In this document: positions 25,726 to 33,461 of the stretch, piece after piece
Position numbering within the stretch: position 1 is the stretch's first letter
Layout: each line of letters starts with the position of its first letter
Assembly (NCBI RefSeq): GCF_000682735.1
Contig: NZ_AWFD01000005.1
Coordinates: forward strand, 53,205 to 117,204
DNA length: 64,000 nucleotides
Direction of reading: 5' to 3'
Origin: Hyphomonas sp. CY54-11-8
GTDB lineage: Bacteria > Pseudomonadota > Alphaproteobacteria > Caulobacterales > Hyphomonadaceae
Made by a program: the position numbers and the translations under genes
Notes under the pieces: generated by a model
The model's database searches: none
Seen by the model: the letters and a program-made list of their open reading frames with translations, nothing else
Told to the model about the DNA's origin: nothing

Positions 25726-26454
25726 TCAGGGAAAAATCTGGTTCTTTGCGATTGCCGAAGCAACCAGATGCGCCCGGTTCACGGTTTCGAGCTTGTCACC
25801 GGCCCGGCGCAAAGTCTTCTTCACCGTGTCTTCCTGAATGCCTAAAATCTGTGCGATTTCCCAGTTGGACTTGCCGGCCGCGGCAAACTGAACGCATTCG
25901 GTTTCACGGCGTGTGAGCTGGGCGACCTTTTGGTAGGGAAACGGCCCGAGCAGATCTTCCAGATGATAATAGACTGTCTGGCAGACAATCTCGAGTTCCT
26001 TCACCTGAGTGGCTGAAAGATCCAACTTGTTGGAGCCGCCAAGGGAGACACCGCCCGACACGCTGTGCAGGGCGTGCATCGGGAACATCATGCCATCGGT
26101 AATGCCATAATCGTGGACCATATCCACAACCATCCGGCCCGCCCGGGAGGCATGATCACGGGCTTCGGCCCAGGAGAATGGCCGCTTTGAGCGCAAAGCA
26201 CAGATCGCGATCGGATCATGCAGGATCGCCATCTGGTTCCGACGGTGTTCCTTCAGTTCATCCGGCCAGTCAGAGACATACAGGATTTCCTTGAGCGGAA
26301 CGTTTGCCGGGTTTACCAATTGCCCAAGAAATATGCGCTCAAACCCATAGTGCTCAATAAATCCGGACAATACAGCAATTGTGTCCTCGACCGTCTGCAT
26401 GGATTGTACAGACCGGATTGCGTCAAGCACCGCGGAGCCATCATAGTCGCGCAT
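25726..26454 (-). CDS. luxR: LuxR-family autoinducer-binding regulator
   Basis: 242 residues: an N-terminal autoinducer-binding domain (residues about 10-165) and a C-terminal LuxR/GerE helix-turn-helix (LTRRETECVQFAAAGKSNWEIAQILGIQEDTVKKTLRRAGDKL). D80-P81 and W95 match the conserved ligand-pocket D70-P71 and W85, but the positions equivalent to W57 and Y61 are L67 and R71. That suggests an altered signal or binding mode. Its gene leads the luxR-luxI-phyH set and stops 76 bases before luxI. Confidence 0.92.
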   Translation of the reverse strand: MRDYDGSAVLDAIRSVQSMQTVEDTIAVLSGFIEHYGFERIFLGQLVNPANVPLKEILYVSDWPDELKEHRRNQMAILHDPIAICALRSKRPFSWAEARDHASRAGRMVVDMVHDYGITDGMMFPMHALHSVSGGVSLGGSNKLDLSATQVKELEIVCQTVYYHLEDLLGPFPYQKVAQLTRRETECVQFAAAGKSNWEIAQILGIQEDTVKKTLRRAGDKLETVNRAHLVASAIAKNQIFP

Positions 26455-26813
26455 TCAGGATGCCTTTTTCTCGTCAGACCCGGAAATCTATCTCAAAGAC
26501 GGGATCGCACAATGCCTAATCTGGGTAGCACACCGATATCTCCTTTTGGTTGTTTTTCTTGCGCCAAAAAGGAGAAAGCATTGCGTGCCCGGCCTTTCGA
26601 TAAACCTGCCTGACGGCAAGGCCAAGCGGCCCCTGCCCTGCAAGTCGTCATGCTGCCCATGCTTGTCACTCCCGGCCTTTGATTTCTCGCTTTGGTTGTA
26701 TTTGGATTCGCTTTTTACGTCATTCTTCCTTATACTTCAATTCTCCGGGCAGCGCCGGGTTCGATTGCGCTTTCCCGGTTTTGACATGTCCTGTGACATC
26801 TCAGGAGAATTTG
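26455..26813. promoter_or_regulatory. 359-bp divergent regulatory region with an 11-bp inverted repeat
   Basis: This gene-free stretch separates luxR (minus) from the TPR/LicD gene (plus). TCTCCTTTTGG at 26539-26549 faces CCAAAAAGGAGA at 26564-26575, with one bulged base and a 14-base loop. TGACAT occurs twice around 26771-26790, close to AGGAG and the start at 26814. The region is rich in T, unlike the core genome, and has no convincing ORF. It should hold the promoters of both transcripts. Confidence 0.45.
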
Positions 26814-28241
26814 ATGGACGGCGCAAACGACCGGTACTCGCTATCGAACACGGCGGGCTCCCGAAGTATGAAGATTGAGGCGGCCCGGCGCATGATGACG
26901 GAAGGACACCCCGACGCCGCAGCGTCAATCCTCCGAAAGGTCACCGATACACGATCAGATGACCTGCAAGCGAAATTCCTGCTTGCCGTAGCCCTCTACC
27001 GATCCGGCAAGTCTTCAGCGGCGTTGCCGGAATGCGATTTCATTCTGTTCCACCAACCTCGTAATCCGCATGCTCATCATATACGAGGTCTGTGCCTGGC
27101 CGCACTCGGTGAACGCCAGCAGGCTATCGAAGCTTTTTCTACAAGCACTCATCACGACCCAATGGCGTGGAGAAGCTGGAATTCCATCGCCGATATCACG
27201 TCGCGGGAAGATGAACGGCTCTCCTCTATTCAGCATGCTGCCATTGCGCTTCTTGAAATATGCAAGCGTCCCCAGGCCAATTCCAGCCTGTTGAGGCACT
27301 GCACGAAAGCGCTGATCTGCGCAGGTCGCTCAGCAGATGCGGTCCGCTTTGCCGTCGGCCGGTTTGAAGATTTCAGCTCCAATGGACAAGCAAGCGAAAA
27401 TCTCGCACGCGCTCTTTACGCCGACGGAGCCTATGAAGACGCAGCATTCTTTGCATCAGAAGCCCTTGCCGGGTCCCTTGCCCGGCACGCTGAACCCTCT
27501 GCGCGCCGAGATTTCTTCCAACCCGCGAAAGCCGCTCAGGCGGTTCAGGACGTCATAACCTTGCTGAACGCTCAGGGACTGACGGGCTTTCTGACCGGCG
27601 GCACACTGCTTGGCTTTGTCCGGAACGGCGCGCCTTTGCCTCATGACCGGGATGCAGATATCGGAATCCTCTGCGACCGTGATGCCCGCCCCGACATCAC
27701 AGCAATCCTGCGAAACCATCCATCAGTCCAGCTGGCCAGATCCGCCCGGGCGGGCGATCGTTATATCGGTCTGACAATTGGAAAGGTGGCGGTCGACCTC
27801 TTCCTCTATGAGGCAGAGGGGCCTTACAGGCTCTGCGGGCTGAGCGACCATCCCGGCGAGATACAGTGGCGGTTTTCCGGATTCGGGGTTTCCAGAAAAG
27901 TCTGGCTGGGAGCCAGTTGGAGCATCCCTGATAATCCGGATAAGCTGCTTTCCGAAACCTACGGACGGGACTGGCGCAAGCCGGACAAGGATTTTTCCTC
28001 GGTGCTCTCATCGCCTGCCCTGTACATGACTAATCCGCACACCCGCACATTCTACGCCGCCATGCGGTCACTCAGACTTCTGCGTCAAGGTAGACGCAGC
28101 CAGGCGATCAGTATGATGAAACAGGCTCCCCACAGGCTCTGCGACCGGGATCCATCCAGACCCGATCATGTTCTCTCCTGTCGGCTATCAGCTCTCCGCA
28201 GGACCTATGGGCCTGAGATCATGAGCGCGATACCTGACTAA
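26814..28241 (+). CDS. TPR plus LicD-like nucleotidyltransferase fusion
   Basis: 475 residues. Residues about 20-230 form TPR-like helices (AKFLLAVALYRSGKSSAALPECD, HHIRGLCLAALGERQQAIEAF). From about 240 it is LicD/fukutin-related: G262-G-T-L-L-G-F, then HDRDADIG with D280 and D282, and KVAVDLFLYE with D328, the expected NTase acid triad. LicD enzymes transfer phosphocholine or other phospho-groups to glycans. AGGAG lies just upstream of ATG 26814. Its 3' neighbour, 176 bases on, is the lasso precursor; a tailoring role for the peptide or a surface glycan is inference. Confidence 0.72.
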   Translation: MDGANDRYSLSNTAGSRSMKIEAARRMMTEGHPDAAASILRKVTDTRSDDLQAKFLLAVALYRSGKSSAALPECDFILFHQPRNPHAHHIRGLCLAALGERQQAIEAFSTSTHHDPMAWRSWNSIADITSREDERLSSIQHAAIALLEICKRPQANSSLLRHCTKALICAGRSADAVRFAVGRFEDFSSNGQASENLARALYADGAYEDAAFFASEALAGSLARHAEPSARRDFFQPAKAAQAVQDVITLLNAQGLTGFLTGGTLLGFVRNGAPLPHDRDADIGILCDRDARPDITAILRNHPSVQLARSARAGDRYIGLTIGKVAVDLFLYEAEGPYRLCGLSDHPGEIQWRFSGFGVSRKVWLGASWSIPDNPDKLLSETYGRDWRKPDKDFSSVLSSPALYMTNPHTRTFYAAMRSLRLLRQGRRSQAISMMKQAPHRLCDRDPSRPDHVLSCRLSALRRTYGPEIMSAIPD

Positions 28242-28417
28242 GGTGCGCTCTGCCAGCCTTTGCGAGTCGCGCCCCGGGGCGTGAGGGGTAGATATTTGTT
28301 TTTATTAAACTTTATGAACTCTTTTTAAGGTTACGGCGCGTTGACTCCACCTTATTGAGGGCCCATTTTCTACCTGCCGTTGTTTCGGCGGCAGTCACCC
28401 AAGAAAGGAGATCCATC
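28242..28417 (+). promoter_or_regulatory. promoter region of the lasso precursor
   Basis: Between the LicD-type gene and the precursor lies an AT-rich 176-base leader. It holds a perfect palindrome CGCCCCGGGGCG at 28270-28281 (terminator stem or operator), a T-rich tract, TTGACT near 28340 as a possible -35 with a weak CATTTT 17 bases on, and AAAGGAG seven bases before ATG 28418. The -10 match is poor. Confidence 0.4.
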
Positions 28418-28555
28418 ATGACCCATGATGACCAGCAGACATCCAATGAAGACGTGTTCGAGATGATCGAACTCGGAGCGGTTTCCGAGGAAACCAGAGG
28501 CTTTTACGGCCAGGGTGTCGAAATCGAAGAAGGGTTGTCCAAGGTTCAGCCCTGA
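28418..28555 (+). CDS. lasso peptide precursor
   Basis: 45 residues with a strong AAGGAG ribosome site. The leader (1-27) ends ELGAVSEETR, placing Thr26 at the -2 position and Arg27 at -1. The predicted core, residues 28-45, is GFYGQGVEIEEGLSKVQP: Gly1 (residue 28) and an acidic residue at position 8 (Glu35) give an 8-membered macrolactam. Astexin-1 has a leader ending ASAETR and a core starting GLSQGVE, so the ETR-G and QGVE motifs agree. The following gene is the matching B protein. The mature product is not proven, and the cyclase is truncated. Confidence 0.85.
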   Translation: MTHDDQQTSNEDVFEMIELGAVSEETRGFYGQGVEIEEGLSKVQP

Positions 28556-28655
28556 CCTGACCCGGCCCTGACCAGGGTCGACCCGGAACGTTCCTCCAGC
28601 TGGCGTCTCTTGCTCAGTGCAGGATTCGCCAGCGTTCCGTAATCGGAGCTTCCAG

Positions 28656-29426
28656 ATGCCGGATTTTTCATCACCTTCGGGCTGCACATCCGCTTCGTCC
28701 CAGCGCCGGTTTCCAAACCCCGGAAGAAACACGTCTTACAGACCCTTCCGCCTGGCACCGGGCATTCATTGCTGTCACACCGGAGGCACGCATGTCTTCC
28801 TGGATCTTTGCAGAGACCGCTATGCCTGCCTGACTGAAGCGCAAGCTGTCTTGTTTCAGGAAATTTGTGCCGTGTTCCCGGAGCCTGCTCTGGGCGTTGA
28901 GGCACTCTCTTTTGGCAACTTTCTTGTAAAAAAGGGCATCCTGCAGGCGACATTCACAGGTTCTGACCGGATCGATTTGTTCCAATGGCCTGCTCCGGAT
29001 CGCTCCCTTTTCGACCTCGACCAGGTCGAATGGCGGTTCAGGGCGCACAGGGTTCCTGCCATGCTAGGCTCCATGCGGGCAGCATCCGCCGCCTGCCATA
29101 GCGGTGCCTTCCAGGATCAGATTACCAGAGCGAGAGGCTGGAAATCCAAGTCTAAATCAGTCAGTCTCGACACTTCCGACGTCGTTGCAGATCTCGCGCG
29201 TGAATTTCATACTTTTGCGCCTTTCGTGTTCTCCACCCGGGATGCATGCCGATACACAAGCCTCGCGCTGCTCCACTATCTGAGCGCGGCCGGCTTGTGT
29301 GCCGATTGGGTATTCGGTGTACGGCTCTCCCCTTTCTCTGCACATTGCTGGCTGGAATTTAACGGCCTGCTCCTGACGGATGAAACGCTCACTGTTCGCG
29401 AGTTCACTCCGATCATGGCGGTCTGA
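28656..29426 (+). CDS. lasso peptide B protein (RRE plus cysteine protease)
   Basis: 256 residues from ATG 28656 (CGGAG seven bases upstream; GTG 28617 is an alternative). The N-terminal half (about 28-105, YRPFRLAPGIHCC to FLVKKGIL) resembles the RiPP recognition element (B1) that binds the leader. The C-terminal transglutaminase-like protease domain has C198 in DACRYTSLALLHYL, H230 in FSAHCWLEF and D242 in LLLTDE. Together they remove the leader of the precursor encoded 100 bases upstream. It is immediately followed, on its stop codon, by the remnant of the lasso cyclase. Confidence 0.85.
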   Translation: MPDFSSPSGCTSASSQRRFPNPGRNTSYRPFRLAPGIHCCHTGGTHVFLDLCRDRYACLTEAQAVLFQEICAVFPEPALGVEALSFGNFLVKKGILQATFTGSDRIDLFQWPAPDRSLFDLDQVEWRFRAHRVPAMLGSMRAASAACHSGAFQDQITRARGWKSKSKSVSLDTSDVVADLAREFHTFAPFVFSTRDACRYTSLALLHYLSAAGLCADWVFGVRLSPFSAHCWLEFNGLLLTDETLTVREFTPIMAV

Positions 29427-29638
29427 TGGCGATGCGCGCCTATTTCGCCGCCCTTTGGAATCCGGATGATCCGATCGCCAGCAAGACTGCCGAGGACGTC
29501 ATCGCATGTCGCCGGTCAAACAAGCCTCCAGGCCGGCCTATGCCTGTCTCGACAGGGTTGCCCACCACCTTGCAAACTTTATCGAGTATCTGCGAAGCCT
29601 TTCCATCGACCCGGTCGTCGTTCGACAAAACTGGCTGA
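29426..29638 (+). pseudogene. truncated lasso cyclase (asparagine-synthetase-like) N-terminus
   Basis: The ATG at 29426 shares a base with the B-protein stop (TGATGG), the expected position of the lasso C gene. The first residues, MAMRAYFAALWNPDDPIASKT, look like the start of proteobacterial lasso cyclases (aromatic-A-L-W-N-P-x-D-P). After about 28-30 codons, near 29510, the sequence instead becomes trbF in another frame, so the rest of this ORF (to TGA 29638) is meaningless read-through. Nothing else resembling the cyclase is in the window. Identification from 28 residues is moderate. Confidence 0.55.
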
Positions 29639-29964
29639 AAGCCTATGATTTTGTCACCGACAAAGCTGCCATCACCCTGAATGAATATGCCCGGGACAAT
29701 GATCCGTTTGCCGACATCGGCAGAAAATCGCGTGCGGTTGAAGTTGTCTCGGTTGTCCGTGTTTCCGATGACAGCTTCCAGGCGCGCTGGGTCGAAAAAA
29801 CCTATGAAAACGGCGCGCTGACGATTGCCCGGCGCTACACCGGCCTGTTCACCCTGATTCAGGATCCGCCGCACGACGCTGAAACCCTTCGCGTCAATCC
29901 ACTCGGAATATATGTCCACAGCCTCAATTGGGGCGAAGATCTTGTCACAGGAGACAACAAATGA
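29506..29964 (+). pseudogene. trbF: 5'-truncated trbF (VirB8-like)
   Basis: 152 residues if read from ATG 29506. It matches the C-terminal two-thirds of TrbF: RVAHHLANFIEYLRSLSIDPVVVRQNWL, AYDFVTDKAAITLNEYARDNDPFA and NPLGIYVHSLNWGEDL. The first ~80 residues, including the membrane helix, are missing; the homology stops where the lasso cyclase N-terminus ends. Its stop overlaps the start of trbG by four bases. Without the membrane anchor it is unlikely to work as VirB8. Confidence 0.75.
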
Positions 29965-30965
29965 TCCGCCCTCCGCTTAACGTTCTCGCCTGCCTGCTTG
30001 CCTCCGCCTGCGCAACATCTCCGGAAACCTATTCCGGCCCGCCTGAGCGGCAGGACTTCGTTGCTGCAGCGCTCAATGCCGACACGCCGGAACGCCCCGT
30101 CGAAATTGTGGAGACAGCAATACCACTTCCTCTGCCCGGCCAGCTGAAACCCCTCGACCCCTCGCCTGCTGCAACAAGCCTGCCTGCCGCTGAAATCATT
30201 GCGAAGGGAACGCACGCGGCCCGGCTCGAACCGACGGCTGATGGCTATTTCAACGCGATACATGTCTATCCTTATACAGAAGGGGCGCTCTACTGCCTCT
30301 ATGCCAGCCCGGGACAGGTGTCCGATATCGCTCTCCAACCCGGAGAAACACTGGTTTCGGTATCTGCCGGTGATACTGTGCGCTGGGTGGTTGGTGACAC
30401 CTCATCCGGATCAGGTAATGACACCCGGACCCATATTCTGGTGAAGCCCGTCGCCTCCGGCCTCACCACAAACCTCATGATCGCAACAGACAGGCGGACC
30501 TATCATCTGGAGCTGACCAGTCTCGAAACCAGCTATATGGCTGCCCTGTCCTGGCGCTATCCAGCCGATGAGCTGGCCATTCTGACATACCGCAATGAAA
30601 GCGCCCGGTCACGCCAGGCAGAATCGGTCTCGCCCAGCCTCAACCTCAGCGACCTGAACTTCGACTATCGCATTGAAGGCGACAGGCCAGACTGGCGTCC
30701 GGTCCGGGTGTTCGATGACGGACGACAGGTCTTTATTCAGATGCCGGCAGATCTTGCAATGACAGATGCTCCGCCGCTCTTTGTTCTCGGCAGGAAAGGC
30801 AACGCCGAACTCATCAATTATCGTATTCGCGGCTCATACTATATTGTCGATCATCTCTTCCAGGCAGCGGAACTTCGTCTCGGCACAACGCCGCAGACCG
30901 TCGTACGTCTGCGCAGAGGCAAGGAGCCAGTTGGTTTTGCCGCTTTGTTCGGTGACCGGAAATGA
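29961..30965 (+). CDS. trbG: conjugal transfer protein TrbG (VirB9-like)
   Basis: 334 residues, lipobox LLASAC giving acylated C17. The VirB9/CagX core is recognisable by IHVYPYTEGALYCLYASPGQVSDIALQPGE and the C-terminal FDDGRQVFIQMPADL plus YIVDHLFQAAELRLG. In a T4SS it lines the outer-membrane core with TrbH/VirB7-like and TrbI/VirB10. Overlaps trbF and trbI by four bases, so the three read as an operon. Confidence 0.9.
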   Translation: MIRPPLNVLACLLASACATSPETYSGPPERQDFVAAALNADTPERPVEIVETAIPLPLPGQLKPLDPSPAATSLPAAEIIAKGTHAARLEPTADGYFNAIHVYPYTEGALYCLYASPGQVSDIALQPGETLVSVSAGDTVRWVVGDTSSGSGNDTRTHILVKPVASGLTTNLMIATDRRTYHLELTSLETSYMAALSWRYPADELAILTYRNESARSRQAESVSPSLNLSDLNFDYRIEGDRPDWRPVRVFDDGRQVFIQMPADLAMTDAPPLFVLGRKGNAELINYRIRGSYYIVDHLFQAAELRLGTTPQTVVRLRRGKEPVGFAALFGDRK

Positions 30966-32200
30966 GTGAACCTCCTCCCTTCCCGAAACAATCCGACACG
31001 TTGAAACTCAAGGCAAAGATCCGCCCCGTCACACGCATCAATCGCAAGGTCCTCATGGTGGGTGCAGCAATCTGTGTTCTGGGGATTTTTGCCGCTGTCT
31101 CGGTTGCCTTCGCGCCGGCCGGAAGTCTTGAGACGGCCGATCATACAGAGCTCTTCAATACCGTTACCAAACGCACACCCGATGGTCTGACGGAATTGCC
31201 CGCCTCTTATGCGAACTGGAACCCGGATATCCCCCGGCTCGGCGCCCCGCTCTCCGGCGATCTTGGCGCCACCGTGGTGGCCGAAGAGCAGGAATGGGGA
31301 TTGCAGCCCGAATGGCAGGTTCCGCCTGATCCGGACTTCCGGCCATCACAGGAAGACGAGGCCGCCCGCGCCCGAAGGCTCACAGAAGCAAAGCTTGCAG
31401 ACCAGGCGCTCAAGGCGGGGGTCTTTTTCGACGTGTCCCTGCAGAGTCCGATGCCGGATCACCAATCACCCGGCCGAATGAGCGAGCCATTCGGCTCAGA
31501 ACTGCTGGCGCTTGCTTCACGCGCCGGAGATCCTTCAGCCCGCCGCAGCCCGGACGCGAATACCAATTTGCAGGATCGGAAGATCGCATTTGCTGACAGC
31601 CATGCCGATGATGACATCTACAATCCTCATGGCGTCGAAACGCCCGCATCCCCCTTCCAGCTGATGGCCGGATCGCTGATTTCGGCCTCCCTGGTGACCG
31701 GCATCAATAGTGACCTGCCCGGAACAGTCATCGCACAGGTGACCCAGCCGGTGTATGATTCCATATCCGGCAACCACCTCCTCATCCCGCAGGGCTCCCG
31801 CCTGATCGGTCGCTATCAGTCAGAAATCTCTTTCGGCCAATCACGTGCACTTCTCGTCTGGGACAGGATATTGTTCCCGGATGGACGCTCGATCCGGATC
31901 TCAGAGCCGGGCGCAGATGCAGCCGGCGCCGCAGGGCTCTCTGATCGAACAGACAATCACTGGAACAAGGTCCTGGCCGCAGCGGGTCTGGCAACAATAC
32001 TCGGAATGGGCGCTGAATTCGGCAAGGATGATGATGGCCTTGAACGCGCCATCCGGCGTGGGTTTGGCGATAGCATTTCCGATGCTGGTCAGCGGGTCGT
32101 TGATCGAAATCTCTCCATCCAGCCAACGCTTCGAATTCGTCCCGGCTGGCCTGTCCGCATCCTGGTGACCCGCGATATCATTTTCGAGCCATTCGAGTGA
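30962..32200 (+). CDS. trbI: conjugal transfer protein TrbI (VirB10-like)
   Basis: 412 residues. One N-terminal helix (VLMVGAAICVLGIFAAVSVAFA) crosses the inner membrane, followed by a periplasmic linker and the VirB10 domain: PFQLMAGSLISASLVTGINSDLPGTVIAQVTQPVYDS, HLLIPQGSRLIGRYQSEISFGQSRALLVWDRI. It would span the envelope of a type IV conjugation channel. No other T4SS genes (trbB, C, D, E, J, L) are in the window, so this is a remnant. It ends the accessory island; 78 bases later a core gene begins. Confidence 0.9.
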   Translation: MSEPPPFPKQSDTLKLKAKIRPVTRINRKVLMVGAAICVLGIFAAVSVAFAPAGSLETADHTELFNTVTKRTPDGLTELPASYANWNPDIPRLGAPLSGDLGATVVAEEQEWGLQPEWQVPPDPDFRPSQEDEAARARRLTEAKLADQALKAGVFFDVSLQSPMPDHQSPGRMSEPFGSELLALASRAGDPSARRSPDANTNLQDRKIAFADSHADDDIYNPHGVETPASPFQLMAGSLISASLVTGINSDLPGTVIAQVTQPVYDSISGNHLLIPQGSRLIGRYQSEISFGQSRALLVWDRILFPDGRSIRISEPGADAAGAAGLSDRTDNHWNKVLAAAGLATILGMGAEFGKDDDGLERAIRRGFGDSISDAGQRVVDRNLSIQPTLRIRPGWPVRILVTRDIIFEPFE

Positions 32201-32277
32201 CAATAGCCGCGACGCCCTGACTCTGGACGCAGCGCAACAGTCAGAATAAGTCTCCCTCCGACAAGAGGAGACACCGG

Positions 32278-33450
32278 ATGTACCAGATTGCGCCGATGAG
32301 CGAGGATCAGGAAGCCATCAAGGCGGCCGTCGAGAAGACACTGGAGCCGTTCGACGACGAATACTGGGGCAAAGTGGACGAAACCGGCAACTGGCCGGAA
32401 GAGTTCTGCGATGCCATGGCCAAGGGCGGCTGGCTCGGCATCGCCTTCCCGGAAGAATATGGCGGCGCAGGCCTTGGCCTCACTGAAGCGGCGCTGATGA
32501 TGCAGACCGTCACCCGCACGGGCGCAGGATTCTCAGGCGCCTCGGCGATCCATCTCAACATCTTCGGGCCGAAGCCGCTGGAAAAGTTCGGCAATCCCGA
32601 ACTGAAGCAGGAGAGCCTGCCGAAGATCATCTCTGGCGAGGAGAAAATGTGCTTCGCCGTGACCGAGCCGAATTCCGGCCTCGACACGTCCAGTTTGGAG
32701 ACCCGGGCCGAGCGTACGAACAATGGCTATGTCATCAATGGCCGCAAGATCTGGACGACCGGCGCCCAGCGTGCCGACAAGATCCTGATCATCGCGCGCA
32801 CCACGCCGAAGGACCAATGCGCGAAGCCGCATCTCGGCCTGTCGCTCTTCTACACCGATCTTAACCGCAATCGGATCGAAGCAAACCCCATCCCGAAAAT
32901 GGGCCGCAAGGCGGTGGAGTGTAACACGCTCTTCATCGACAATCTCGAAGTGCCGAAGGAGCATCTGATCGGCGAGGAAGGCGCAGGCTTCAAATACCTG
33001 CTGCAGGGCCTGAACCCCGAACGCGTGCTGTTCGCCGTGGAAAGCGTCGGCCTCGGCTTCGCCGCTCTGGAGCGCGCCGCACGTTATGCCAATGAGCGCG
33101 TCGTGTTCGGCCGCCCGATTGGCCAGAACCAGGGCATCCAGCATCCGCTGGCGAAATCATGGGCGGAGCTCTCCGCCGCCGAACTCCTCGCCTACAAGGC
33201 CGCCGGCCTTTACGACAAGGGCGAGGAATGCGGCGCCGAAGCGAACGCTTCGAAATATCTCGGCACCGAAGCCGGCTTCCGCGCCTGCGAGACAGCCGTG
33301 CTCACCCATGGCGGCATGGGCTATGCGAAGGAATACCATGTCGAGCGCATGATGCGCGAAGCGATGCTCGCCCGCATCGCCCCGGTCAGCCGCGAAATGA
33401 TCCTGAACTTCATCGCCGAACGTGTGCTGGGCTTGCCGAAGAGTTACTAG
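32278..33450 (+). CDS. acyl-CoA dehydrogenase
   Basis: 390 residues. Two signatures are clear: the FAD/substrate loop CFAVTEPNSGLDTSSLETRAE and the C-terminal TAVLTHGGMGYAKEYHVERMMREAMLARIAPVSREMIL. Family role: first oxidation of an acyl-CoA, giving electrons to ETF. AGGAGACACCGG precedes ATG 32278. It is the first core gene to the right of the island. Confidence 0.9.
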   Translation: MYQIAPMSEDQEAIKAAVEKTLEPFDDEYWGKVDETGNWPEEFCDAMAKGGWLGIAFPEEYGGAGLGLTEAALMMQTVTRTGAGFSGASAIHLNIFGPKPLEKFGNPELKQESLPKIISGEEKMCFAVTEPNSGLDTSSLETRAERTNNGYVINGRKIWTTGAQRADKILIIARTTPKDQCAKPHLGLSLFYTDLNRNRIEANPIPKMGRKAVECNTLFIDNLEVPKEHLIGEEGAGFKYLLQGLNPERVLFAVESVGLGFAALERAARYANERVVFGRPIGQNQGIQHPLAKSWAELSAAELLAYKAAGLYDKGEECGAEANASKYLGTEAGFRACETAVLTHGGMGYAKEYHVERMMREAMLARIAPVSREMILNFIAERVLGLPKSY

Positions 33451-33461
33451 GCCAGCAGGGA

